IMG/VR virus record: IMGVR_UViG_3300046514_000672 | Coordinates: 1-64,000 of that record | DNA: 64,000 bases | Strand: one strand, 5' to 3' | Source: a virus | Shown here: piece by piece, positions 51,461-58,867 of the stretch | Layout of the letters: every line of letters begins with the position of its first letter | How positions within the stretch are numbered: the stretch's first letter is position 1 | Notes under the pieces: generated by a model | What the model was told of the DNA's origin: nothing | Seen by the model: only the letters and a program-made list of their open reading frames with translations | Database searches by the model: none | Position numbers and translations under genes: made by a program

Positions 51461-51470
51461 TTATCCTTCC
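51455..51470 (-). terminator. Hairpin at the end of the HTH gene
   Basis: GGAAGG and CCTTCC form a perfect 6-bp hairpin with a 4-base loop that includes the stop codon of the HTH gene. No T-run follows on the minus strand, so it may protect the mRNA end or pause transcription rather than terminate. Confidence 0.35.
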
Positions 51471-51643
51471 GAATTCATACTCCGCCGTACCCGCAGCACA
51501 GCATATTCATGCACGCCCAGGGCAGAGACAATACTCGCACTCGTCTCGCCCTTAGCGATACGGGAGCGGATACTCTTCTCTTGATTAGCCGTCAACGGAT
51601 ACTTCTGGGGACGACCGGGACCTGATTGTTTCTTGGTTGCCAT
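51461..51643 (-). CDS. Small HTH regulator, 60 aa
   Basis: AAAGGAATT precedes the ATG at 51643. The protein begins with a basic, AT-hook-like GPGRPQKYPL and then has a resolvase-type helix-turn-helix, KGETSASIVSALGVHEYAVL with basic RVRR. It stands alone between two structured non-coding tracts, which suggests a regulator of its surroundings. Confidence 0.7.
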   Translation of the reverse strand: MATKKQSGPGRPQKYPLTANQEKSIRSRIAKGETSASIVSALGVHEYAVLRVRRSMNSEG

Positions 51644-51649
51644 ATAATT

Positions 51650-51938
51650 CCTTTCTATTGGTCATTGGCAATTTCGTCAATTGGGGTGGTCTTAGAGCCT
51701 AACGGCATTCATCCCGTTGGTACCTTACTTCAGCTCTAACGTCACCGGACCTTCGACCTATATTCTCCAAGCCTAGGTATTCAACTCGCCACACCATAGC
51801 GGGAGGGGGTTTCTGCGGGATGGAAGCCTGGACGAACCGTAGCTATAAACCATCCGGGTTACTCCTCCCCCTCTCTAGCCCCTAGCTTGGTACTTCCCTT
51901 AACCCCAGTGAGAGCGGAACTGGGTCCTTGGTAAAGGA
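51650..51938 (-). ncRNA. Candidate structured RNA, about 290 nt
   Basis: This tract has no supported ORF but many nested complementary arms: TCCTT/AAGGA (51925-51938), CCCAGT/ACTGGG (51904-51924), a 7-bp stem 51803-51809 with 51867-51873 enclosing a 6-bp stem 51818-51823 with 51850-51855, ACCTA/TAGGT (51756-51778), and a 7-bp stem TTAGAGC (51692-51698)/GCTCTAA (51733-51739) enclosing AACGG/CCGTT (51701-51718). It is transcribed leftward after the SSB-like gene and before the HTH gene. It could be a leader, a regulatory RNA or a processing element. Confidence 0.5.
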
Positions 51939-52580
51939 TTAGTCAGGGAAGTAATCTTGAATTTTAGCCTGGGCGGCGACTTCACCCGTGCCCTTAATGT
52001 TAATCACGTGGTTGTAACGGTCAGAACCAGGGAGCTTAGGAAAGTTCTTCTGGCCCGACAGTGCAGTTTTATACTTCGGAGCCTCAGCCGTGCCGTCGTT
52101 GTACTGCGCGACCCATTTGGTAGAGACCTTGATGATAGGTTCACCGGCAAGTGCCTCACGAAACGCCTTCGCCAGGGCCAATGGAGTCTTCAAACTCTCC
52201 ACAAACGCACGGGCCTCAGGATTCTTCGCCCCGCCAAGGATCTGAAGGATGATATACGCCATCGGGTTCTTGTTGTCAAACACGAGGGTGTTCACGCGTT
52301 CAAACACGCGGCGGTTGTTGTTGGCGTCCTCACTGACCACCCCGGCAGAGAACTTCGTAGCGAAATACGTTCGCTTTTCCCCTGCCTTATTCGGTTTCGT
52401 TTCTTTCTGTTCCCAGTCCGGGGACAGATAAAGTTTCACCCGATGTACCCCGTCGTCGATAGGCGGAGGGCCTTCCATAGGATTAGCATCGGGATTGAGT
52501 TCGATCTCTTCCGCGACCATCGAGCTGTCTAGGCTATCCAGGTCCACTTTATAGCTTTGATTATTTGTTTCGTCCGCCAT
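51939..52580 (-). CDS. Putative single-stranded DNA-binding protein
   Basis: The 213-aa protein has an acidic N terminus (VAEEIELNPDANPMEG), an OB-fold-like strand series (VHRVKLYLSPDWEQK, KRTYFATKFSAGVV, RRVFERVNTLVF) and Gly-Gly turn near residue 115. It lies directly after a RecA-fold ATPase gene, which is the usual neighbour of phage SSBs. The typical acidic C-terminal tip ends with QDYFPD. The call is by context and fold pattern; an alternative is a DUF-type recombination accessory. Confidence 0.5.
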   Translation of the reverse strand: MADETNNQSYKVDLDSLDSSMVAEEIELNPDANPMEGPPPIDDGVHRVKLYLSPDWEQKETKPNKAGEKRTYFATKFSAGVVSEDANNNRRVFERVNTLVFDNKNPMAYIILQILGGAKNPEARAFVESLKTPLALAKAFREALAGEPIIKVSTKWVAQYNDGTAEAPKYKTALSGQKNFPKLPGSDRYNHVINIKGTGEVAAQAKIQDYFPD

Positions 52581-52650
52581 TTATTTCCTTTCGTTTCCTT
52601 CCTTGCAATTAGTTAGATACAGATTGAGCATAAAAGATTCAGGGATTATT

Positions 52651-52935
52651 TCATTCCCAGACCGTATCAATTTCTGTGGTTTTGGGAACTTTGGGAACAA
52701 CGATAAATCTGGGTTCGTCACCGGCCACCCACGCCGAACGTCTTTCCATAACAGAAGATCCATATTGTGCCGCAATGAATTGATCAAACTCGGAGGGCCT
52801 ACGAAAGTCCACGATTTCATAGGTCGCCAGCAGCTTTTCAATATTTTGTTTGGCATCTGGCGTAGAGTAAATATCAGATGGGCGCTTTGTTACCGTCTCA
52901 ACCGTCTCAACCTTCTTTGTATATGTATATTTCAT
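52651..52935 (-). CDS. Hypothetical protein, 94 aa
   Basis: The ATG at 52935 overlaps the upstream stop (ATGA), with GGAAAGGAT before it; the longer frame is not supported. The N terminus is Thr/Val/Lys-rich (KVETVETVTKRPSD), the middle is helical and acidic, and the end is strand-like (PRFIVVPKVPKTTEID). No family recognised. It lies between the RecA-fold ATPase and SSB-like genes, so a recombination accessory role is possible. Confidence 0.6.
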   Translation of the reverse strand: MKYTYTKKVETVETVTKRPSDIYSTPDAKQNIEKLLATYEIVDFRRPSEFDQFIAAQYGSSVMERRSAWVAGDEPRFIVVPKVPKTTEIDTVWE

Positions 52936-54071
52936 CCTAATCCTTTCCTCTTCGCATCGATCTCCTCTTTCCACTTCCTTGCGTCATCCGTCCCTAATGT
53001 CAACATCTCATCCTGAGCGCGGAGATAATCCCCCACTCCCACATTCCCTAACAGAAAGTACCCATTAGGTGCATTCATCCTCTTTTTAAACGCCTCCATC
53101 TTCCCTGGGACCAACCTGGACTTCGCAGGCCACATGATCCCAGTGGCGGAGTCAGGATGGGACTGGAACCATGCGCGAACCCTGAGTTCAGAGAGCTTCT
53201 GCTTCTCATTCAATGGGTCCTTACCCTTCTCTTCCTGGTAGTCTTCGAAGTGCAGACAGTCTCCTACGTACTGAGGGATCGCAGCGGTAATTGCACTGCC
53301 TGCCACTAACGGTCCATACTTCGTTTGTTTGTCGAGTTTGTCTTCTCCCTTACCCTCCAGAGAAGTGTAAAGTATCCGCTCAACAGGCAGGCTAGAGAAA
53401 TTCCGAATAAGATCGAGGATGAAGTTCTGAGCATAGTTATAATGCCCGCGACTTGGAGCGCCAAAAGAAAAAGATCCAAAATCGGACTCTTCGGTAAACT
53501 TCGATACCACATCCTCATTTATCTTCCTCCCCTTATCTACAGCGTCACGCATAATAGCAGAGGAAATACTCGCCCAGCCTTCGATAGCAAATGCGCCTAC
53601 GTCAGCTAGGAGTTTCTTCCTATCATCCCTGGATGGAACCGTCACTGCCCCTGGTTGCCTGATCCCATGTTCCAACTTCTTCGGCCACGCTCCTTTACTC
53701 GCAGCGATCAACGCCGCGTTCATACTCTGTTCGTCAATCACCCTCCAGGGTTCGATAATCCCTATGTTCACCTCAGGCTGGATAGGCGCATAACCCCCAC
53801 CGTCAGCCGTGATGAGTCTTGTTTTCTTCCCAGTCTTCTCATAGATATACCTAGCAAACTGCCCTATCTGCGAGGTCTTGAACGTTCCGGTGGGTCCGTA
53901 CATGACCATTGTGTTGTGGAGCATTTCTGCCACTGCCTGGGGGTCTGAGACTGTGAAGGATTGGTCGGACAACGCAGGTTTGGGTACAAACTTCTCGCGT
54001 ATCTCTTTTCCGATCTCAGAGTAGATAGGAATATTTTGTAAATTAGGTTCTGATTTCTTTGGAAATTCCAT
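52932..54071 (-). CDS. RecA-fold (Sak4/AAA_24-like) ATPase with PolA-like N terminus
   Basis: The 379-aa protein has Walker A GPTGTFKTS (59-67), then a RecA-like core with LITADGGGY (Sak4-type Asp) and hydrophobic strands (VERILYTSLEGKGEDK). Phage Sak4-type ATPases promote single-strand annealing with SSB, and an SSB-like gene follows. Unusually, residues 8-32 (EPNLQNIP, then GKEIREKFVPKP) match the segment of family-A DNA polymerases just before motif A. AAGGAAAGG precedes the ATG, so this is the true N terminus. The role of that peptide is unknown. Confidence 0.75.
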   Translation of the reverse strand: MEFPKKSEPNLQNIPIYSEIGKEIREKFVPKPALSDQSFTVSDPQAVAEMLHNTMVMYGPTGTFKTSQIGQFARYIYEKTGKKTRLITADGGGYAPIQPEVNIGIIEPWRVIDEQSMNAALIAASKGAWPKKLEHGIRQPGAVTVPSRDDRKKLLADVGAFAIEGWASISSAIMRDAVDKGRKINEDVVSKFTEESDFGSFSFGAPSRGHYNYAQNFILDLIRNFSSLPVERILYTSLEGKGEDKLDKQTKYGPLVAGSAITAAIPQYVGDCLHFEDYQEEKGKDPLNEKQKLSELRVRAWFQSHPDSATGIMWPAKSRLVPGKMEAFKKRMNAPNGYFLLGNVGVGDYLRAQDEMLTLGTDDARKWKEEIDAKRKGLG

Positions 54072-54099
54072 TCATTCCTTTCCTTGGGGAGATACTTTT

Positions 54100-54108
54100 A
54101 TTATAGCA
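54100..54108 (-). promoter_or_regulatory. Extended -10 promoter before the RecA-fold ATPase
   Basis: On the minus strand TGCTATAAT (54108-54100) is a consensus extended -10 located about 29 bases before the ATG at 54071. No good -35 is seen. It overlaps the 3' end of the upstream gene's spacer. Confidence 0.45.
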
Positions 54109-54109
54109 A

Positions 54110-54322
54110 TTACTGTAGTCGAGCGGCAACGGGAGGATTGACGTAGTTGAAGATTTGTTCTGCCGCGACTAGCCCTTGTTGGGCGCAAAATACTCCATCT
54201 ATGCCCTCTCGATTACTCCCAGCAAATGCCTTGGCAATCTCCATCGCGGCGTTAGCAATGGCATTTCTCCTCATCACCTCTCGTTGTTCTAGCTCTGCTG
54301 GGTCGATCATTGTTGCTTTCAT
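54110..54322 (-). CDS. Hypothetical helical protein, 70 aa
   Basis: A helical, Ala/Glu-rich protein (RRNAIANAAMEIAKAFAG) with a single Cys, ending in YVNPPVAARLQ. The start overlaps the stop of the upstream membrane protein. The composition suggests a small soluble accessory of the recombination set. No family recognised. Confidence 0.6.
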   Translation of the reverse strand: MKATMIDPAELEQREVMRRNAIANAAMEIAKAFAGSNREGIDGVFCAQQGLVAAEQIFNYVNPPVAARLQ

Positions 54323-54597
54323 TAAAACTCCTGACCTTTGAATTGACGTGGCGGTTGCTGCGTCATTACCTCATTCACGGTCTCGATTAATGTCTTATAC
54401 GCGGTTTCGTATTTCTCCAGGCCCAGGATGCGGAGATTCGCCTCGGCCAACTTATCTTTGTTCTGTGCATTTTCGAACTGGAGTTCTGTGTATCCTTTCA
54501 GTTTTGTTTGGTCACTAATGGCATATCCTACCACTCCGCCCACGAACAATGACATAGCCACACACACTATCGGCACCGCCACATTAAGCTGCTTCAT
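54322..54597 (-). CDS. Membrane-anchored coiled-coil protein, 91 aa
   Basis: Residues about 6-28 (VAVPIVCVAMSLFVGGVVGYA) are a transmembrane or uncleaved signal segment, followed by a coiled coil (FENAQNKDKLAEANLRILGLEKYETAY) and a polar end. This is the build of an inner-membrane spanin, but no outer-membrane lipoprotein partner is seen nearby. An alternative is a membrane tether of replication proteins. Overlaps both neighbours. Confidence 0.6.
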   Translation of the reverse strand: MKQLNVAVPIVCVAMSLFVGGVVGYAISDQTKLKGYTELQFENAQNKDKLAEANLRILGLEKYETAYKTLIETVNEVMTQQPPRQFKGQEF

Positions 54598-54823
54598 ATT
54601 GCTCCTTTTGTTTGTCGAGCAAGGTCTGGTCGGTTAGTGTACGCTCTAGTTGGTTGACCAGTGAAAACTTCGGATCAACCGCCTCTCCCGCCAACACCAC
54701 CTCCACAAACTCTTTCTGCTCCGGCACACGGCGTACAAACTGCGCCAGGGCCAGGGTATACGCAGCCTCAGCGATAGCCAAATCTCGATCATCCAACGAT
54801 GCAAATTTCAATATCCTCTTCAT
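54584..54823 (-). CDS. Hypothetical protein, 79 aa
   Basis: The ATG at 54823 follows the stop of the ParB-like gene by one base and has AAAGGAGCAT upstream. The protein is helical (DRDLAIAEAAYTLALAQFV) and acidic, with no cysteine or hydrophobic segment. Function unknown. Confidence 0.6.
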   Translation of the reverse strand: MKRILKFASLDDRDLAIAEAAYTLALAQFVRRVPEQKEFVEVVLAGEAVDPKFSLVNQLERTLTDQTLLDKQKEQYEAA

Positions 54824-54824
54824 A

Positions 54825-55733
54825 TTATGCTCCTTTCTCTTTACAATATTTCCCAAAGGCATTGTCGAGTTGCTTATCTGAAATGGTTCCTTCCAGCCGT
54901 AGGAGGATCTTTTTCTTCAATTCCACCTCTCCATGATTACTCCCAGGCCCCTCTTCATCAATCGCCTCGTTCAAATACTTCTTAAACCCTGGCATCTTCA
55001 TCGTGATCACCGCGCCTGCTTCCTCAGCAGCCTCACGAATCGCGGCAGATCTCGCGCCACGAGGAGCTTTCAATTCCTGAGGTTCTTGCATCTCTTGTAC
55101 CGTTGGCGGAGGAGAAGATAATACATTCTGTATAACTTCTGCCCGTTTCTGCATGTCCTTCACCTTCAAGAGAGTAAACGCATCATCCGCCGTGATCTCT
55201 CCCTTATGCACTTTGATCTGCACCGCTTCCGGGAGTTCCGTTACCAGCTTCAGCGCCTGACTCACCTGCGCCTCACTGCCCAGACCAAGGATTAATTTAA
55301 TCTCTTGCTGATTGTATTTACTCTCAGTGAGCCGCATTGCCGCACGTCCGTGATCGATAATAGTCAGAGACTTCTTCGCTACATTCTCTCTGAGGTTATC
55401 AACCAAGATGTCAACCTCTGACTTGTCCTTATCCGTCTCTAGCACCACCGGAATCATGAACTCAGGATGGGTCTTACCATATTCATTCGCCGCGAACCAC
55501 CTACGATAGCCGATGATGACCTTCAGGCTAGGTCCAGTTTCAGTCTTAACTGGCACCACGGTAATCGCCTGCATAATCCCCCGACCTGCCTCCAGGTCCT
55601 CAAGGATATCTGCCACGTCCGCTACTGTATATGGAAACGCCCTTCCATTCTCCTCTTGGTTGACAATAAGGTCCCGTGGGTATACCTCTCGGCCTTCAAA
55701 ACGTTTACTCTCGATTGATAGTGTACGCGCCAT
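54825..55733 (-). CDS. ParB-like nuclease-domain protein
   Basis: The 302-aa protein shows the ParB/Spo0J N-terminal fold: a strand with PYTVADVADILEDLEAG, the box VIIGYRRWFAANEYG near residues 72-86 (GxRRxxA), then DNLRENVAKKSLT near 112-124 (NxxR box; canonical ENIQR is varied). A helix-turn-helix segment follows (NQQEIKLILGLGSEAQVSQAL). The C-terminal third is charged and unassigned. In phages ParB-like proteins act in DNA binding, CTP-switching, or partition; the role here is unknown. It sits in the replication/recombination set. Confidence 0.8.
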   Translation of the reverse strand: MARTLSIESKRFEGREVYPRDLIVNQEENGRAFPYTVADVADILEDLEAGRGIMQAITVVPVKTETGPSLKVIIGYRRWFAANEYGKTHPEFMIPVVLETDKDKSEVDILVDNLRENVAKKSLTIIDHGRAAMRLTESKYNQQEIKLILGLGSEAQVSQALKLVTELPEAVQIKVHKGEITADDAFTLLKVKDMQKRAEVIQNVLSSPPPTVQEMQEPQELKAPRGARSAAIREAAEEAGAVITMKMPGFKKYLNEAIDEEGPGSNHGEVELKKKILLRLEGTISDKQLDNAFGKYCKEKGA

Positions 55734-55746
55734 TTCTGCTCCTCAA

Positions 55747-57171
55747 TTAATCAGATGCAATTACTTCGATAGAAGTTTCAGCCAAGTGATTAGGGGTTCT
55801 GGGCTCAACCGTCAAGCTACTCAACGGATCATACATATACCCCTTACTCCCATAACACAGCCCCTTGAACTGACAATAATAGCAGTCAGTAGGGTAGTCA
55901 GGATGCATGGGGAAGTGTTCATCCAGTTTCTCCTCGAACCCAGGCTGGCCTAGAACGTTGAACACGTCTTGTCGTCCCTTTGCCAGTCTTCGTTCTTCAT
56001 AGAGGATCGTCCGTTTCCACCTGTCAATATCCTCTTCGTTCCGATAATACTCCATAGGAAGTACAAACTGCTGTTGTATTCCATACCCTGGATCAAACCC
56101 CTGGATGGACTCATGGGCGAGTATCCCCATCCACTCCTTCACCCCAATCTGTCCCTCTTCCCATATAGGAGTAGATCTCCAGCCCTTCCCCAGGGTATGA
56201 TTCCCTCCCATGTCATCCTTGAAGTTCCATTGCAATGCATATGGCATCATCCCCGCCATTAATTGTTTGTTCTTTGTCATCCGCACCGGGCCTAGGTCCT
56301 CAGTCTTCTTAAATGGCCGGATGAGAGGATTGAAATATGTGTACTTCCCAGACCCTTCTGGGTATTCTTTACGCGTGCCCTTGAGGGCGAACTCCATTTT
56401 TACCGCGTCGATGAAAGGAGAGGCACCAGAAGAATATCTATCAACAAACCATCTAGGAACGGTTTCAGTAATTTTCTCAACCGGCACGGGAATCATTGTC
56501 CCGGCCTGCGCCTCATCCATTATCTTCTGCCACCTCCCCAGCCGCTGTTCCACCGTCGCAATCTCACTCATCCCCTGCATATCATGACGATTCTGTTCCT
56601 CGTCATGCACGGGTTTCCATACCTTCTTGGTCTTGAGGGATAGGATATATAGTCCTAATGTATCCTTATCCATGAGTAATGCGTCACCTCGCATTCCCCA
56701 GACTAGATCGAATCCAAGAATAGGATCATTCTCTTCTCGACTACCTAGTGTGAAAATTGCACTCTCATCCCTCTCCGCCTCGACAATCTCAAACCTCTCC
56801 TTTATCTGCGGCAACGCGAAATAATCATACCCTCTGATCAATGCCTCGATCAGTGCCGCCTGTTCGTAATAGACATAACTCGCATCCTCACCCGCCTCCA
56901 GTGCCAGCCCCACAGACTTCACCTGCGGCCAATAGCCTTTCCACTTCCCATACCCTTCTAATGTTCTCCCCACCGCCTCATCCACATTAGATCCTAACAA
57001 TAGGTGATTAATCCCCTCATGAAACGCACCACCAGTGAGAAGATCCATGTTCATACGATTGGGACGTACACCTGAGATAGGCGTACCGTTGGGTACCTCA
57101 TATCCATACCATCGTGCCCGGGGACACCTACGCCCCTCAAGTACTCGTGAACGATCTGAATAGCTTCGCAT
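55747..57171 (-). CDS. Cas4/RecB-like PD-(D/E)XK exonuclease with Fe-S cysteines
   Basis: The 474-aa protein has an N-terminal Cys (C16 in RRCPRARWYGYEV) and a C-terminal CYYCQFKGLC (C430, C433, C439), the four-cysteine arrangement that holds a Fe-S cluster in Cas4- and AddB-type nucleases. The nuclease core shows GAFHEGINHLL (His motif), MRGDALLMD (Asp) and LYILSLKTKKVW (ExK-type strand; here S-L-K-T-K). These enzymes resect DNA ends. It is expressed with a RecA-fold ATPase and SSB-like protein, suggesting a recombination module. Confidence 0.8.
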   Translation of the reverse strand: MRSYSDRSRVLEGRRCPRARWYGYEVPNGTPISGVRPNRMNMDLLTGGAFHEGINHLLLGSNVDEAVGRTLEGYGKWKGYWPQVKSVGLALEAGEDASYVYYEQAALIEALIRGYDYFALPQIKERFEIVEAERDESAIFTLGSREENDPILGFDLVWGMRGDALLMDKDTLGLYILSLKTKKVWKPVHDEEQNRHDMQGMSEIATVEQRLGRWQKIMDEAQAGTMIPVPVEKITETVPRWFVDRYSSGASPFIDAVKMEFALKGTRKEYPEGSGKYTYFNPLIRPFKKTEDLGPVRMTKNKQLMAGMMPYALQWNFKDDMGGNHTLGKGWRSTPIWEEGQIGVKEWMGILAHESIQGFDPGYGIQQQFVLPMEYYRNEEDIDRWKRTILYEERRLAKGRQDVFNVLGQPGFEEKLDEHFPMHPDYPTDCYYCQFKGLCYGSKGYMYDPLSSLTVEPRTPNHLAETSIEVIASD

Positions 57172-57182
57172 AATTATCCCCT

Positions 57183-57395
57183 TTAGTGTTTTATTTCACG
57201 TTCATATTCAACAGATGGAGATTCTTCTATTTCCCCGAACTCCGCACCGCACCAGTCACATTTTTCATGTGACCATGAATGGTTACAGTGGTGTCCGCAG
57301 GGACGTTGAGACTTTGGGCATTTATAGTATGGATCTGTTTCTTCATTATCAGGATCTTCTTCGCAAGAAATACAAGTTTCGTCTAGTTCTGTCAT
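57183..57395 (-). CDS. Cys/His-rich zinc protein, 70 aa
   Basis: An acidic protein with many metal ligands: CISC near residue 8, then CPKSQRPCGHHCNHSW and CDWCGAEFG. The middle resembles a double zinc site. The start overlaps the stop of the 50-aa gene (ATGA). Function unknown; it may be an adaptor or nucleic-acid binder. Confidence 0.7.
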   Translation of the reverse strand: MTELDETCISCEEDPDNEETDPYYKCPKSQRPCGHHCNHSWSHEKCDWCGAEFGEIEESPSVEYEREIKH

Positions 57396-57544
57396 ATCTC
57401 CACCTCCTCAACCACGGTTTCGATTAGAGACGCTCCTTGAGCCTTAGCCCATTTATACGCCTCTTCCTTTGTAAGAAATGCAGACAGTCCAGAACTGATA
57501 TCATCCCCATAATCAATACGATAGTATACAGGATAGATTTTCAT
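57392..57544 (-). CDS. Hypothetical acidic protein, 50 aa
   Basis: Starts inside the stop of the upstream gene (ATGA; GCGAGGAA before it) and ends inside the next start. The product has a strand-rich start (KIYPVYYRIDYGDDIS) and a helical acidic second half (LTKEEAYKWAKAQGA). Such small alpha/beta proteins are common phage host-takeover candidates. No family recognised. Confidence 0.6.
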   Translation of the reverse strand: MKIYPVYYRIDYGDDISSGLSAFLTKEEAYKWAKAQGASLIETVVEEVEI

Positions 57545-57921
57545 TTCCTCGCCTCCTCAACCACCCCCGCAATCAACCCGTCCACAATCTCCATTAACTT
57601 TCCCTGGCTCGGTATCTTCCTTACCACCACCGTCTTCCCACTCAGCGTCCTAAACTTCTCATCATCGTCCTTGAGAAGAAACAATATCTTCATCGTCATC
57701 CCACCAAACCTCCCCCACCTCTTGAGAGAATTAATCATCCTCTCCTCATTCCCCCTTTTCCATCTCTCCTTAAATTTCTCCCTGCTAAATCCCTCCGGCG
57801 TCCTCATCCTCATGCCCCGACTCCCCGCCTCGCTCCACCCCTCAGCACTAAACTTAGTTGACGCTAACGCCCGCTCCAGTTTCTCCCTGTTCGTTGCTGG
57901 CTTTTCCTTCCCCAATGACAT
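57541..57921 (-). CDS. Hypothetical basic protein, 126 aa
   Basis: The first 68 bases overlap the end of the helicase-type ATPase gene. The protein is very basic in the first two thirds (REKFKERWKRGNEERM; SLKRWGRFGG) and strand-like later (KTVVVRKIPSQGK), which fits a DNA-binding accessory of the helicase. No family recognised. Coupled to the next gene by ATGA. Confidence 0.6.
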   Translation of the reverse strand: MSLGKEKPATNREKLERALASTKFSAEGWSEAGSRGMRMRTPEGFSREKFKERWKRGNEERMINSLKRWGRFGGMTMKILFLLKDDDEKFRTLSGKTVVVRKIPSQGKLMEIVDGLIAGVVEEARK

Positions 57922-58867
57922 ATTCCCCCTTCCTCACCCTCACCAGCTTTCCATCCTCTACTTCTTTCGCAATATACCTATCAAACGTCCTTCTATTCAC
58001 CCCCTTCTTAACCGCCACACTCATTAGATGAGAATAATCAAATTTCGCTCCAGGTATTTTCTCCCTTCCCTCCAGTATCGTATCGATGATGAACCTGCTA
58101 TATCCCTCGGCCTTGGCGATCCTCTCCGGCAGTTCAAACCACCCCTGGTCATTCAATGACATATTCAACATCTCATTAGGATGATTACGTGGAAGGAGAC
58201 TCACGATCCGTTGATTGTCCTTCTCCCCGCTCTCGATAATTATCACTCCCTCACTGTAGCTCGCCCATGCCACAGATCCTAATATCTTCTGTCTAGGGTC
58301 CAAAAACTTCTCCCCCTCCTTGACTTTCGTGGTATGACATGCTCCAACAATCGTAACTCCCTTGATCTTACAGTATCTCTGCAATCCCGCCAGCCAACTA
58401 CTCACCACCTTGTAGTTGTTCACCTGTCCGTCAGGACACATCCCTGTGAATCCGTCAATATAGATGAAATCTGGCCTGTATCCATAGAGACTGGTGAGCC
58501 TAGGCAGGATCTTTCCCGTCAGGTCCGCACCTACCAGATTCTCATCCACCAGTGAGAACACCGGAAACTTCACCTCCAGCCGCTCCTGCGTCTCGTACAC
58601 GCTGTCCACCGCCCGATCCCCTGAGATGTACGCCCACTTCACCGGCATCGTCCTACGGCCCAGGAAATCGCTTGGCGGGGTATCGTGGAGGGCCTTATAG
58701 AGCTGGAACAGCATCGTGGTCTTTCCCACACCGCTCGCACCCCCGATCAAATGCACTCGTCCTGCCGGGAACAGATCCTCGATAATATACCTCGCCTTCT
58801 TACTACCATTTCTTAATGTTTTTTCTGCAACCGTTTCCTCTCCCGCCACGTCTAATATAGAATCCAT
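57854..58867 (-). CDS. RepA/AAA_25-type replicative helicase-like ATPase
   Basis: The 337-aa protein has Walker A GGASGVGKTT (42-51), Walker B DFIYIDGFTG (about 132-141) and the following VGACHTTKVKEG segment typical of RepA/RecA-fold hexameric helicases. The C terminus is a winged-helix domain (NRRTFDRYIAKEVEDGKLVR). A primase domain is absent. It is the first gene of a long leftward operon and starts after a structured non-coding tract, where an origin could lie. GAAAGGGA precedes the ATG. Confidence 0.8.
   Translation of the reverse strand: MDSILDVAGEETVAEKTLRNGSKKARYIIEDLFPAGRVHLIGGASGVGKTTMLFQLYKALHDTPPSDFLGRRTMPVKWAYISGDRAVDSVYETQERLEVKFPVFSLVDENLVGADLTGKILPRLTSLYGYRPDFIYIDGFTGMCPDGQVNNYKVVSSWLAGLQRYCKIKGVTIVGACHTTKVKEGEKFLDPRQKILGSVAWASYSEGVIIIESGEKDNQRIVSLLPRNHPNEMLNMSLNDQGWFELPERIAKAEGYSRFIIDTILEGREKIPGAKFDYSHLMSVAVKKGVNRRTFDRYIAKEVEDGKLVRVRKGEYVIGEGKASNEQGETGAGVSVN

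Noticed and set aside
51332-51625. A 97-aa rightward ORF
   Set aside because: It lies antisense to the HTH gene and its leader, has no ribosome-binding site, and has Arg/Thr/Leu-rich shadow-type composition.
52581-52856. A 91-aa leftward ORF reaching the SSB-like start
   Set aside because: It overlaps the 94-aa gene in another phase; the 94-aa frame has the ATGA-coupled start and a more regular protein. A frameshift joining them was considered but no join point is convincing.
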